Assembly (NCBI RefSeq): GCF_026226615.1
Contig: NZ_JAJAPB010000008.1
Coordinates: 1-64,000 of the forward strand
Direction: 5' to 3'
Origin: Geovibrio ferrireducens
Lineage (GTDB): Bacteria; Chrysiogenota; Deferribacteres; Deferribacterales; Geovibrionaceae
Length of the DNA: 64,000 nt
Shown here in pieces: positions 54,936 to 63,506 of the stretch; positions within the stretch are counted from its first letter, which is position 1; each line of letters starts with the position of its first letter. The notes under the pieces are model-generated. The model had not been told where the DNA came from, did not search any database, and saw only the letters and a list, made by a program, of their open reading frames with translations. The translations under genes and the position numbers were made by a program.

Positions 54936-55846
54936 TTATATTTTTCCGGGTAAATCAATGCGGAAAGCTCAAGCACGGCCTCGCCCAGACGCACAGTGGG
55001 GTTTATTCCGTAGGTATCAAACGGGAGGCTGATCACTTTGCGGTTTTTGACAGCGCGCAGGGCGCTCCATGCCGGGTGCTTAGTGAGCTGACTGTCCTCT
55101 GAGGGCATTCCCATATTGGCGTGGGATATGATGAAGATCATATCGGGGTCGGCCATTGTCACATATTCCAGACTGACCGGAACAAACCCGCTGTACATGC
55201 CTGTACCGCCTTTCATATCCTTCCCGGCTATGTTTATGCCGCCTGCGAGCTCAGCTATCTCCCCTATGAAACTGGCGGGAAGCGCCATGCTGAAACTCTC
55301 CGGGGTTCCGTATACCATGAGTACCTTTTTCGATGGCTTACCGACGGTTTTTGCCGCTTTATCAATTTCCGAGCCTATTGACGCAACCTTTTTAAGAGCA
55401 GTGTCAGGTTTGCCCGTTATCTGTCCGAATACCGCCATTTTCTCAGTGAGATCCTTCCTGTCCTGCACTCCGAAAACCGCCAGAGGTATTCCTGCCTGTT
55501 TCAGGGAGCCTTTGAGGGAGATGTGGAACGGGAAATTCATCCCTATCACCAGATCAGGCTTCATCGCTACAATACGCTCAATGTCAGGGCTCTGAACCTT
55601 CCCGACCGAGGGGAGGCCTTTGATATACTCTTTGAGGTATGCAGGCATTGTACCGCTTTCCCCGTATGCTGCTGGTTTTCCACCGGCAGCGATGAAAAGC
55701 TCAAGGTTTGAACTGTTCAGCACCACGACCTTCTCCGGTGTTTTGTCAAAAGTGTAGCTGTCGCCGGCATCATCTTTGAAGGTGAAGGCAAATGCGGATG
55801 ACGCAAGCAGGCAGAGTGCTGTAATGGTCAAGAGAATACGCTTCAT
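54932..55846 (-). CDS. hutB: Periplasmic heme-binding protein (HutB/HmuT-like)
   Basis: 304 residues from the ATG at 55846, which overlaps the hutX stop. A Sec signal peptide ends after SSAFA (about residue 20). The class III periplasmic binding fold shows DDAGDSYTFDKTPEKVVVL and DIERIVAMKPDLVIGMN, and ends in a C-terminal helix. It collects the ligand from the TonB receptor for HutC/HutD. No lipobox is seen, so it is soluble. Confidence 0.85.
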   Translation of the reverse strand: MKRILLTITALCLLASSAFAFTFKDDAGDSYTFDKTPEKVVVLNSSNLELFIAAGGKPAAYGESGTMPAYLKEYIKGLPSVGKVQSPDIERIVAMKPDLVIGMNFPFHISLKGSLKQAGIPLAVFGVQDRKDLTEKMAVFGQITGKPDTALKKVASIGSEIDKAAKTVGKPSKKVLMVYGTPESFSMALPASFIGEIAELAGGINIAGKDMKGGTGMYSGFVPVSLEYVTMADPDMIFIISHANMGMPSEDSQLTKHPAWSALRAVKNRKVISLPFDTYGINPTVRLGEAVLELSALIYPEKYK

Positions 55847-56340
55847 GCCATGCACCTCTTTTTAAGTTTTATAAAATCCGCCTTCTGGCATTCGAGAACT
55901 TTTCCGCATGCATCGCGGCCGAGGTACACCTTGAAGGAGCATTTGCCGTTTTTATCAAAAAACTGAACAGAGTGGCTCTCCTTACCCATGAAAGGCCTGC
56001 TGACAAAAAATATACTCTCTATCTCCTCAAAGGAGATATGTCCGCCTAGGGGGCTTTCATCCGAATGCAGATTAAAAAAACCTCTGGCATACTGCCCCAC
56101 AGGGACGGAGGTTTTCATCTCAATAATTGCCGAGTCATTGGTTACAATAACAGTAACCGCTCCCCAACCCGCAATTTCTTTCATTGCGGAGTCAAAAAAG
56201 CTGCCGCTGACTTCGGTTATGCCGTCATCATCTATATTGCGCAGAATCTCTCTCTCGGATACGCCAAGCTCACGCGCGGCGAAAAGTGTGGGAACATTTT
56301 GATTTTTGGAAAGATAATCTGTGATTTTTTCCGTCTGCAT
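55843..56340 (-). CDS. hutX: HutX/ChuX-family cytosolic heme carrier
   Basis: 165 residues. FFNLHSDESPLGGHISF followed by IESIFFVSRPFMGKESHSVQFF and KVYLGRDA are the ChuX/HutX hallmarks. The family binds heme in the cytoplasm and hands it to the degrading enzyme HutW/ChuW. A short N-terminal winged-helix-like segment (VPTLFAARELGVSEREILRN) is also typical. It lies 9 bases downstream of the hutW stop and overlaps hutB. Confidence 0.93.
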   Translation of the reverse strand: MQTEKITDYLSKNQNVPTLFAARELGVSEREILRNIDDDGITEVSGSFFDSAMKEIAGWGAVTVIVTNDSAIIEMKTSVPVGQYARGFFNLHSDESPLGGHISFEEIESIFFVSRPFMGKESHSVQFFDKNGKCSFKVYLGRDACGKVLECQKADFIKLKKRCMA

Positions 56341-56349
56341 ATAATCCTC

Positions 56350-57747
56350 CTAGCCCTGAGCGGCTATTTTGTCCACAGAGGGCTCGTAAACCCCTTTGCT
56401 GTGCATTATTTCCAGAATATCAAGCAGTGCCTGAGTCATATTCACGTACCAGAACTGCCCCGCTGGAAGCAGTTTCATTGTTTTATCACCCACAGATGCA
56501 AGCCCGCGCTTCTCCCAGGAATCGGTGAGGGGTTTGAAAATTGATTTCAGTTCCAGCCCGAACAGCCTCTCTGCCGAGTCAAAACGGAGGATTCCCGTAT
56601 CCATCTGACCGTTAATAAATTCATAAAGTCCGCTCATAAGGTTTTTCTCTGAAAGCCCCATTACAGGCTTAACCCCTTTTGCTCTCATCATATTGTAAGG
56701 AGTCACGGCAGGGTGTATGAAGTAACCGTAATTTTCCGTTCTTCCGCCTGCTCCCGCACCGAAAGCGTGAAGGATGCAGCCTGATTTTGTGAAACGGTTG
56801 TAGATGCTTCTGTCCAGCGTTCCGTTTACCCAGTGGGACATAGAAAGCTGCGAATAGCCCATGTCAGTGAGCATTTCATATGCGGCAGTGTGGTATTCGT
56901 ACTGTCTGGCGGTTTCGGGCACAGCTTCGGTTTTTCCGCTTTTTATCCCCTCATCCATCTTCCCGCCCTCGAAGACATTAAGCTGGTAAAGCGCCATACC
57001 GTCGATGCCGAGGCAGTCGGCTGTCTGAATATCATTCAGGAATGTTTCCACAGGCTGGTGGGGCAGACCGAAGATAAAATCGAGGGAAACGCATGCCTCT
57101 TTCAGTTCAGTGAGCTTATGAACCATCTCCATAACCTTTTCGCCGGAATCAACCCTGCCTATAGCACGTCTCGCCTTGGTATCAAAAGACTGAACACCCA
57201 GAGAAAAACGGTTAACTCCGTTCTCAATGCAGGCTTTTATCTTATCATCACCGAACTGGTAAGTTCTCGTCTCAAAGGTTATTTCACAGTCGTTAGAAAG
57301 AGGCAGACTTTCGCCCACCGCTTTCAGCAGGCTCTCTATCTGCCTCGCAGAAAGTGTTCCCGGTGTTCCGCCGCCGATGTACACTGCTCTTACCTTTCCA
57401 TGGGAATACAAAGGTGAATCCTTTGCGCTTCTTATCTCCCCCGTGAGGGATTCGGTGTAGTCATCAATAAGCGCCGCATCTGACAGGTTCTTGAAGAAGC
57501 CGCAGTAGGTGCACTTGGTCTGGCAGAAGGGAATATTGATATAAACACATGCATCCTTAAAGGAAGGTCTGCGCCCGGTTTCTGTCTGCCATACGGACAT
57601 GGTTTTATCTGCGTCCACGCCTCTGCCTCTTATTCCGGCGTGAACAGTGCGTTTTTTGTCATAAGCCTTCGCAGGCTCGGCGGTGTTTTCATTGCCGAAT
57701 ATCAGCCTGCGTTTGTCATCGTCTATGTATCTGAGCCAGCTTTGCAT
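56350..57747 (-). CDS. hutW: HutW-type radical SAM heme-opening enzyme
   Basis: 465 residues from the ATG at 57747 (AAAAGGT upstream). Radical SAM cysteines are Cys75, Cys79 and Cys82 (CQTKCTYCGF), with GGGTPGTL as the SAM motif and a HemN-like core. The HemW/HutW-like C-terminus includes YSQLSMSHWVNG and HAFGAGAGGRTENYGYF. In ChuW/HutW enzymes heme is opened without oxygen to a linear tetrapyrrole (anaerobilin), releasing iron. Clustering with hutX, a TonB heme receptor and a heme ABC importer supports HutW over HemN or HemW. The flavodoxin gene ends 5 bases upstream. Confidence 0.9.
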   Translation of the reverse strand: MQSWLRYIDDDKRRLIFGNENTAEPAKAYDKKRTVHAGIRGRGVDADKTMSVWQTETGRRPSFKDACVYINIPFCQTKCTYCGFFKNLSDAALIDDYTESLTGEIRSAKDSPLYSHGKVRAVYIGGGTPGTLSARQIESLLKAVGESLPLSNDCEITFETRTYQFGDDKIKACIENGVNRFSLGVQSFDTKARRAIGRVDSGEKVMEMVHKLTELKEACVSLDFIFGLPHQPVETFLNDIQTADCLGIDGMALYQLNVFEGGKMDEGIKSGKTEAVPETARQYEYHTAAYEMLTDMGYSQLSMSHWVNGTLDRSIYNRFTKSGCILHAFGAGAGGRTENYGYFIHPAVTPYNMMRAKGVKPVMGLSEKNLMSGLYEFINGQMDTGILRFDSAERLFGLELKSIFKPLTDSWEKRGLASVGDKTMKLLPAGQFWYVNMTQALLDILEIMHSKGVYEPSVDKIAAQG

Positions 57748-57752
57748 ATTTA

Positions 57753-58301
57753 TTACCTTTTCATAAGCCGCTTGGCGAGGTTCTCGGCAAATGCCCATAC
57801 CTCCGCCTTGTTCATAAGACTGCGCGGCTTCTTTCTCTCAGCAATCTCAAGGTCGCTGAAACCTGCCATACGGTAGAAATAATCCATGCCCTTCCTGTCC
57901 GCTTCGGTCATTTTTGCATAGACCATCTCTCCGTGAAGCATTTCACCGTAGATGCATGACTGCGTCAGCGCCGCATACTTCTCGAAAATCTGCACACCGC
58001 CCATGGTTTTGCCCCTGACCAGCATGCTCTCGGTCTTCATGGCGACACCGAAAAATGCCGTCTTAACCTCGGTGAGTTCATCCTTACGCTGTTCGATGAA
58101 GCTCTCCATCTCCGGCAGGAAACCGTTTGCGTAAATACCCGATCCCATCAGGACGAGATCATAGCCGGAAAAAGAGGAGGGAGCCTCGCGGGCTTCTCCC
58201 TTTTTTGTCTCCCATCCCTCATACATAAGCCTTTCGGCTATCCAGTCCGCAATCACCGCCGTTGTTCCGTAGCGGCTTGCGTACATGATCAACACTTTCA
58301 T
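57753..58301 (-). CDS. Flavodoxin-domain protein
   Basis: 182 residues. The FMN phosphate loop is YASRYGTTAVIADWIAERL (residues 7-25), and LVLMGSGIYANGFLPEMESF is the second FMN contact. The C-terminal 35 residues are basic and helical. HemG (menaquinol-dependent protoporphyrinogen oxidase) has this shape, but no heme-biosynthesis gene is nearby. Lying between the heme receptor and hutW, it could reduce HutW or its tetrapyrrole product. Flavodoxin is the reductant used by ChuW-type enzymes. AAGG lies 6 nt before the ATG. Confidence 0.8.
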   Translation of the reverse strand: MKVLIMYASRYGTTAVIADWIAERLMYEGWETKKGEAREAPSSFSGYDLVLMGSGIYANGFLPEMESFIEQRKDELTEVKTAFFGVAMKTESMLVRGKTMGGVQIFEKYAALTQSCIYGEMLHGEMVYAKMTEADRKGMDYFYRMAGFSDLEIAERKKPRSLMNKAEVWAFAENLAKRLMKR

Positions 58302-58309
58302 GCCCGGCC

Positions 58310-60343
58310 TTAGAAATCTGCGGAAACTTTGAGAATGAAATGTCTCCCCGGTTCGGGAATCGGCGACATAGCAAGCTCATAGTCCTGATTATTGATGTTA
58401 AGTGCTTCCACTCCCAGCATTATCCTTCTTCCGTCCCTGTAGGTGTACGAGCCTGTGAGAGCAAGGTTAAGCGTGGTGTAGGATTCGGTGGTATCTATCT
58501 CGCCGCTGCCTGAGGTGGACTCGGATTCGGCTTTGGATGCGTAGCGGCCGTAAATATCAGTATTCAGCGTGAATTTCTTTCCGAATTTCGCATCATGACG
58601 CAGACCGAACCTTGAAGTAAGCTCCGGAGAACCGACCTTATATGTACTGAATGTTTCAAGCTCATATTTGCGCCTCATGTAAGCACCGTTAACATAAGGG
58701 GTGAAATCGCCCAGAAATACCTGTGCAGTGAGTTCCGCTCCTGTGGTTTTCGCCTTTTCAACATTGGTGAACATGCGGGCGGTGGAAGAACCGTAAGGTA
58801 TTGTTACTGTTGTTATATAATCTTCTGATCTCGTATGGAACACGGCAAGGTCTATATCTGCCGCTTTGTTGGCAAATCTTGCACCTATCTCAAAGTTGTC
58901 CGAGGTTTCAGGATCAAGATCCGGGTTTGAGAATGTTGGTGTGCTGCTGCCATGTGTTGTGCCCATATAAAGCTGCTGAAGGTTAGGAGTTCTGTAACCG
59001 CTGGAATACAGCGCGCGCAGAGCTGTGTCTTTTACCCCGGTATAAACCAGAGAAAGACTGCCGACTATATTATCATCGTCAGTGTCCTTATCGGGGATGC
59101 TTGCGTTGTTTGTTTTCTCAATTTCGTTATCCACCTTGGTGTAGCGGAGTCCGGCACTGAGGATGAAATCACCCAGAATCTGCTCATCCTGCACGAACGC
59201 CGATATTGTGGTCTGTTTCGCGTCGGTATCCGTCAGGGTCGCAACAGGAGCGCCAAAGGTCTGTATATTGTCCTTGGCATTCAGTTCATCCGTATTGTAT
59301 TCAAAACCCGCTATGAGAAGATTACTCTCTGAAAGCGAAAAATCGAACTGACCAAGAAAACCGGTGGTATCCAGAGTGTTTTTAGTAAGCCCTCTGTAAT
59401 ACATCGGCATGGTAATCGGCCCCATACTTACAACCATGTCCATGTTGTTTATGAATTTTTTGTAGGTTTCCTGTGTGAACACATCAAGTCTTGCTTTGTT
59501 AAGGAAACCGCCCGGATTGCGGTATTCAAACCATCCGGCGTATTTTTCCCTGTTCCACTCAGGAAGCTGCATGAACATATCCGTAAACGGCGGTTCTATC
59601 TCGCCGACATAAACATCACTCTCTGATTCGTACTTGGTATACTGAACGCCTGTATCAAACCTTTTGTTTTTGTACCCTGCAAGAAGGCTCATATTGGTGT
59701 TTTCATATTCCGTGCCGTCAAGCTCATCACCGTGGGAATCTTCGCGCTTACCGAAATCATTCTGCGAAACTTCCGCTCTGTAGTAGAAGTTTTTCACTCC
59801 GCCGTAAAGTGAAGCTGCCGCATTGAACGAATCGCTGTTTGTGTTGTATGTGTAGCTCAGCATGCCCTGCACGGGTCTGTCGCCGCCCTTTTTGGTGATT
59901 ATATTGATTGCGCCGCCTATGGCCTCCGAACCGTAAAGCACAGAGCCGGGCCCTTTGATTATCTCTATCCTTTCGATGCTGTTGACATCAATTAAGAGAG
60001 GCGTTCCGTCCATGGACTTCTGCTCTGTAATCTTCATTCCGTCCACCATGATCAGTGTTCTGGAACTGCTTTCTCCTCTGAGGCTCAGCCTCTGGACTCC
60101 TGCTGCTCCGGTACTTGTCATCTGAACGGAGGGGATGTCCCTTAAAAGCTCTGCAAGGCTTGTCGCGCCGGACTTGCGTATATCCTCTTCGGTGATTACG
60201 TTTACCGTGTAAGGAACTTCTTTCATCTCTTTTTCGACCCTAGTCGCCGTTACTTTTATCTTCTCCGTCTCTATCTCCGCAGCGGAAGCAGAAATCAGTG
60301 AAAATGCAAGCAAAGGAAGCACTAAAAACAGTTTTCTGTACAT
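58310..60343 (-). CDS. TonB-dependent outer-membrane heme receptor
   Basis: 677 residues. A signal peptide (1-21) precedes a TonB-box region (EKIKVTATRVEKE) and the plug domain (about 40-150, with RGESSSRTLIMVDG and GPGSVLYGSEAIGGAINIIT). The 22-strand barrel ends in Phe. Heme receptors carry FRAP and NPNL boxes flanking a histidine; here YRTP (450-453), His464 and NPDL (473-476) occupy those places. AAGGAGA precedes the ATG. Follows tonB in the same operon and leads into the flavodoxin and hutW. Confidence 0.92.
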   Translation of the reverse strand: MYRKLFLVLPLLAFSLISASAAEIETEKIKVTATRVEKEMKEVPYTVNVITEEDIRKSGATSLAELLRDIPSVQMTSTGAAGVQRLSLRGESSSRTLIMVDGMKITEQKSMDGTPLLIDVNSIERIEIIKGPGSVLYGSEAIGGAINIITKKGGDRPVQGMLSYTYNTNSDSFNAAASLYGGVKNFYYRAEVSQNDFGKREDSHGDELDGTEYENTNMSLLAGYKNKRFDTGVQYTKYESESDVYVGEIEPPFTDMFMQLPEWNREKYAGWFEYRNPGGFLNKARLDVFTQETYKKFINNMDMVVSMGPITMPMYYRGLTKNTLDTTGFLGQFDFSLSESNLLIAGFEYNTDELNAKDNIQTFGAPVATLTDTDAKQTTISAFVQDEQILGDFILSAGLRYTKVDNEIEKTNNASIPDKDTDDDNIVGSLSLVYTGVKDTALRALYSSGYRTPNLQQLYMGTTHGSSTPTFSNPDLDPETSDNFEIGARFANKAADIDLAVFHTRSEDYITTVTIPYGSSTARMFTNVEKAKTTGAELTAQVFLGDFTPYVNGAYMRRKYELETFSTYKVGSPELTSRFGLRHDAKFGKKFTLNTDIYGRYASKAESESTSGSGEIDTTESYTTLNLALTGSYTYRDGRRIMLGVEALNINNQDYELAMSPIPEPGRHFILKVSADF

Positions 60344-60402
60344 AGATTCTCCTTAACCTTATGAGTTTTATAAACAGGGGGATCCGCCCTTTAGTCCGTA
60401 TT

Positions 60403-61086
60403 TCAGTTGTGAAGGCTGTAATTAACCGGAATCAGGAGAGTCACAGGCTCCGGCAGCTTTTCCTGTATGGGAAAAACCGACGAGGCAAGAGAAAGCGCCT
60501 CTTTATCCAGAATGTCAAACCCGCTGGACTCCACCATTTTCAGCCCCTGAAGCCTGCCTTCACAGTCTATATGAAGCTTCAGAAGAACCGTTCCTTCGTA
60601 CCCTCTGCGCCTTGCTGCGTAAGGGTATTTCTTGTTTCGTCCCATTCCGTCCGTTAGCCGTGCCTTGAACCCTTCAAAGTCAAATTCAGGCTGAGGAGGC
60701 ATAGATGGTTTTTCCGCCGCAGGCTTCGGGACACTCACCGCCACAGTATGGATTACAGGTTCCGCTGGGGCGGTTTCTGCGGCTTTTGTCTCCGTGTGTA
60801 TCTCCTGTTCCGCCGGGGCTTTCACTGCGGAAGGCTTTTTGCTGACAGGCAAAGGTTTCTTTACGGGTTTCGGCTGTTTCACAACAGGCTGAGGCTCAGG
60901 AAGCGGTTCTGTGACTGGCGCAGGTTTTTCCGCCTGCACTGTCTGTCTCAGACTTACGGTGATTTTCTCCGGTTCTTTCTGTCCGGCGGGAGCTTTTTCC
61001 ACCTTAACCAGAAACAGAACAGCACCGTGCATCAGTAACGAGATAAGAAGGCTTCCGATGAAAACACGCCCGTTATTATTGCTCAC
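60403..61086 (-). CDS. tonB: TonB energy-transducing protein
   Basis: 227 residues from the GTG at 61086, with GGAG 7 nt upstream inside exbD; an earlier in-frame start lies deeper in exbD without a site. One N-terminal membrane helix (FIGSLLISLLMHGAVLFLV), then a long Pro/Lys/Glu-rich spacer (about 45-140), then the C-terminal TonB fold (KYPYAARRRGYEGTVLLKLH, VESSGFDILDKEALSLA). Overlaps exbD by 11 bases and precedes the receptor it most likely serves. Confidence 0.93.
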   Translation of the reverse strand: MSNNNGRVFIGSLLISLLMHGAVLFLVKVEKAPAGQKEPEKITVSLRQTVQAEKPAPVTEPLPEPQPVVKQPKPVKKPLPVSKKPSAVKAPAEQEIHTETKAAETAPAEPVIHTVAVSVPKPAAEKPSMPPQPEFDFEGFKARLTDGMGRNKKYPYAARRRGYEGTVLLKLHIDCEGRLQGLKMVESSGFDILDKEALSLASSVFPIQEKLPEPVTLLIPVNYSLHN

Positions 61087-61483
61087 TCTTGCTCTCCGTA
61101 AGAAATTCAACCGATACAGCTCCGGCTCTCACCGCGTTGTCCATGATCTTCACTATGGACTCAAAGTTGACCTCTCTGTCCGCAGCGAGGGTTATCACCT
61201 TATCGGCGCTTTCAGAAATAATGCCTGTCAGAGCTGCTTCAAGCTCATCCGGCGCTACTTCGGTTTCATTTACCAATACCCGCCCGTCCGCCTTGAGAGT
61301 GACAAGGCTTTCCAGCTTGTCGGTTTTCTGCTCTGTGCTGCTTGCCGGAAGGTCTGAGTTAATGGACGGAACAGCAAACACCGAGGTGAGCAGAAAGAAG
61401 ATCAGAAGAAGAAACACCATGTCTATCATTGGTGTCATATCCACCGACCTGCTTTTGCGGGCAAACATGCTGAGATTAATCAC
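61076..61483 (-). CDS. exbD: ExbD biopolymer transport protein
   Basis: 135 residues from the GTG at 61483 (GGAG 6 nt upstream). One membrane helix bears the functional aspartate in VDMTPMIDMVFLLLIFFLL, followed by a periplasmic domain. With ExbB it uses the proton-motive force to drive TonB. Overlaps exbB by 8 bases and tonB by 11. Confidence 0.93.
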   Translation of the reverse strand: MINLSMFARKSRSVDMTPMIDMVFLLLIFFLLTSVFAVPSINSDLPASSTEQKTDKLESLVTLKADGRVLVNETEVAPDELEAALTGIISESADKVITLAADREVNFESIVKIMDNAVRAGAVSVEFLTESKSEQ

Positions 61484-62087
61484 CGCTGACTCCGGCACGG
61501 CGGATCATTTCCTCGCTTTTCAGTTTTATCATCAGCGCTTTTTTGCCGAGTTCGTTTTCAAATATGTGAAAAATAATCAGAGCGGGTATGCCGACCATCA
61601 GCCCGAACACTGTAGTCAGAAGCGATTCCCATATCCCGCCCGCCAGAACGGAAGGATCAACAGCGCCTTTCTGCGCGGAGATAGACTGAAAAGCCTTCAC
61701 CATGCCCAGCACTGTGCCGGAAAGACCTATCATGGGGGATATTCTGCCTATAAGATCCATTATGTGGAGCCCGCGTGAAAACTTCTGGAGCTCGGAGATT
61801 GCTCTGTTTTCGGCTATGTGCTCAAGGTCATGTTTTGAGCAGCTAATGTGGGTTATTATCTCTGCGGCCACTTTTTCCATTGCGCCGCGGGAATTTTTAA
61901 GAGAGGAAAGTGCGGATTTGAAATCACCTTTGGAAAATAAATGCTCGGCGTTTTCAAGAATATTTTTCGAGCTTCTGTTAAAGATAAAGAATATCAGTCT
62001 TTCAATAAAAACAGCCGTAAGCACAACTGAAAAAAACAGCAGAGGGTACATCATCACCCCGCCCTTGCTGAAATATTCCTCAATCAT
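61476..62087 (-). CDS. exbB: ExbB proton-channel protein (MotA/TolQ/ExbB family)
   Basis: 203 residues from the ATG at 62087 (GCGGAGG upstream). Three membrane helices are visible. The conserved central part is GRISPMIGLSGTVLGMVKAFQSI, followed by GGIWESLLTTVFGLMVGIPALI. First gene of the heme operon, behind the promoter at 62117-62145. Confidence 0.94.
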   Translation of the reverse strand: MIEEYFSKGGVMMYPLLFFSVVLTAVFIERLIFFIFNRSSKNILENAEHLFSKGDFKSALSSLKNSRGAMEKVAAEIITHISCSKHDLEHIAENRAISELQKFSRGLHIMDLIGRISPMIGLSGTVLGMVKAFQSISAQKGAVDPSVLAGGIWESLLTTVFGLMVGIPALIIFHIFENELGKKALMIKLKSEEMIRRAGVSGD

Positions 62088-62116
62088 ACAAACCTCCGCC
62101 TGAGTAATCTCAGCCC

Positions 62117-62145
62117 TTATTATCAAGAGCACTAACAATTGTCAA
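62117..62145 (-). promoter_or_regulatory. Promoter of the heme uptake operon
   Basis: Minus strand -35 TTGACA (62140-62145), 17-bp spacer, -10 TAATAA (62117-62122). It is about 30 bases upstream of the exbB ATG. Confidence 0.8.
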
Positions 62146-62158
62146 GATCTTTAACATA

Positions 62159-62174
62159 ATTAGATCCATCTAAT
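62159..62174. promoter_or_regulatory. Perfect palindrome upstream of the exbB promoter
   Basis: ATTAGATCCATCTAAT, 7-base arms with 2 bases between, centred about 24 bases upstream of the -35. It does not match the Fur box. Candidate site for an unknown regulator of the heme operon. Confidence 0.4.
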
Positions 62175-62249
62175 ATAGTGGCTATACTTATAATATACTG
62201 AAACTTTTTTAGACATGTAAGATTTGTAAAGAAAAAAGAAAGGATGTAC

Positions 62250-62270
62250 AAAGGCAGGCTTGAGCCTGCC
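62250..62270 (-). terminator. Terminator-like hairpin after cobO
   Basis: GGCAGGCT (62253-62260) and AGCCTGCC (62263-62270) pair perfectly, leaving a very tight loop. A short TTTG follows on the minus strand. It begins two bases past the cobO stop. Confidence 0.6.
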
Positions 62271-62272
62271 CG

Positions 62273-62797
62273 TTATTTCTCTATACCTTTTCGGGCTGGG
62301 ATGCCCTGTGAATAGTAATGTTTAACCTCACGCATTTCGGTTACAAGATCAGCCGCCTCCATAACTTCTTCCGCTGCGTAGCGCCCGGTGAGCACAAGCT
62401 CCACCCCTTCGGGCAGGGTTTTCATCAGTTCCAGCACATCATCCGCACTGATAAGCCCCTTAAATACGGCGACATTTATTTCATCCGCCGCCACAAGCCT
62501 GTACTGCCCTGAGAAAACAGCTTCCTTCACCCTCCGGAAGCCCTCACGCGCCATGTTTATATCTTCCTCGGAAGGCTCCCCTTTTATGAAGCCTCCGCGG
62601 CCGAAGGTCTCATGCTTTATCCTGCCGCCGAACAGCCTCAGCGATTCCGTTTCGGAATAATCGCCGTCTTTCAGGAACTGGCCGAAATACACACTAAACC
62701 CTGCTCCGGCACAGCGGACGGCAAGCCCCAGAGCCGCCGTGGTTTTCCCCTTGCCGTTTCCGGTGTAGACATGCACGCATGATCTGTTATCCGGCAT
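62273..62797 (-). CDS. cobO: Cob(I)alamin adenosyltransferase, CobO/BtuR type
   Basis: 174 residues. The ATP loop GNGKGKTTAALG (14-25), the segment YFGQFLKDGDYSE, and LVAADEINVAVFKGL identify the CobA/CobO/BtuR family. It adds the adenosyl group to cobalt of corrinoids. The start overlaps the cobA stop by 11 bases; part of a cobalamin operon with btuF and cobA. Confidence 0.94.
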   Translation of the reverse strand: MPDNRSCVHVYTGNGKGKTTAALGLAVRCAGAGFSVYFGQFLKDGDYSETESLRLFGGRIKHETFGRGGFIKGEPSEEDINMAREGFRRVKEAVFSGQYRLVAADEINVAVFKGLISADDVLELMKTLPEGVELVLTGRYAAEEVMEAADLVTEMREVKHYYSQGIPARKGIEK

Positions 62798-63506
62798 GAT
62801 TAACTATCTCCCCTATGATGATTGTCGCAGGGTGTTTGACAGCATTTTCCTCAACGAACCTGCCCGCATCACCCAGAGAGGTGAACATTATCCGTTCCCC
62901 GGCGGTTTCGATATTTTCTCCTATGAGCACGGGAACAGAAGCCTCCATGCCGTTTTTAATGAGCCTGTCTGCTATTCCGCCGAGGTTTTTAACCCCCATG
63001 TACACGACTATGGTGAGCCCCAGCTTTGCAAGCGCCTCCCAGTTGTATGCATCATCAAGAGTGCCTTCCTTTGTGTGTCCGGTAATGAACACCACGCCGG
63101 GTATATTCCTGCGGTCAGTGAGGGCGCTTTTAAGCTTTGCGGAGAGAACGGAGGCGGAAGTTACCCCCGCTATTACCTCAACATCCGCTCCGGCGGCTCT
63201 TGCAGCCTCAACCTCTTCCGCGGTGCGCGCAAAGACAGAACTGTCGCCCCCTTTGAGGCGGACAACGGTTTTGCCTTCCGTGAGATGCGCTGTTATGATT
63301 TCGTTTATATCTTTCTGCAGTATGCAGTTTTTATCATAAGGATGCTTACCTACATCTATACATGTGCCGGAAGCATATTCAAGCAGGGTTTTATCAATCA
63401 GCCTGTCATACAGCACAACATCGGCCGTTCTGACAGCATCTGCACCTGCAAGGGTCATGGAGCCTCTGTTAAGCCCCGCGCCCACTATAATAAGCTTTTT
63501 ACTCAT
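62787..63506 (-). CDS. cobA: Uroporphyrinogen-III C-methyltransferase, divergent
   Basis: 239 residues with the SUMT fold: VGAGLNRGSMTL (usually VGAGPGDPELLTL), ADVVLYDRLI, VVRLKGGDSSVFARTAEEVEA (usually GGDPFVFGRGGEE), GVTSASVLSAK and FITGHTKEG. It makes precorrin-2, the branch point to cobalamin and siroheme. The substitutions in the first two SAM-binding motifs mark a divergent enzyme. Its partners here (btuF, cobO) point to corrinoid use. Overlaps both neighbours. Confidence 0.85.
   Translation of the reverse strand: MSKKLIIVGAGLNRGSMTLAGADAVRTADVVLYDRLIDKTLLEYASGTCIDVGKHPYDKNCILQKDINEIITAHLTEGKTVVRLKGGDSSVFARTAEEVEAARAAGADVEVIAGVTSASVLSAKLKSALTDRRNIPGVVFITGHTKEGTLDDAYNWEALAKLGLTIVVYMGVKNLGGIADRLIKNGMEASVPVLIGENIETAGERIMFTSLGDAGRFVEENAVKHPATIIIGEIVNHAG

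Noticed and set aside
57753-58301. HemG protoporphyrinogen oxidase assignment
   Set aside because: The fold fits, but no heme-synthesis gene is near and the operon is for heme uptake and breakdown. Kept as an alternative only.
62100-62160. Fur box at the heme operon promoter
   Set aside because: Only a single TGATAAT-like half-site overlaps the -10. The 19-bp Fur consensus is not met.
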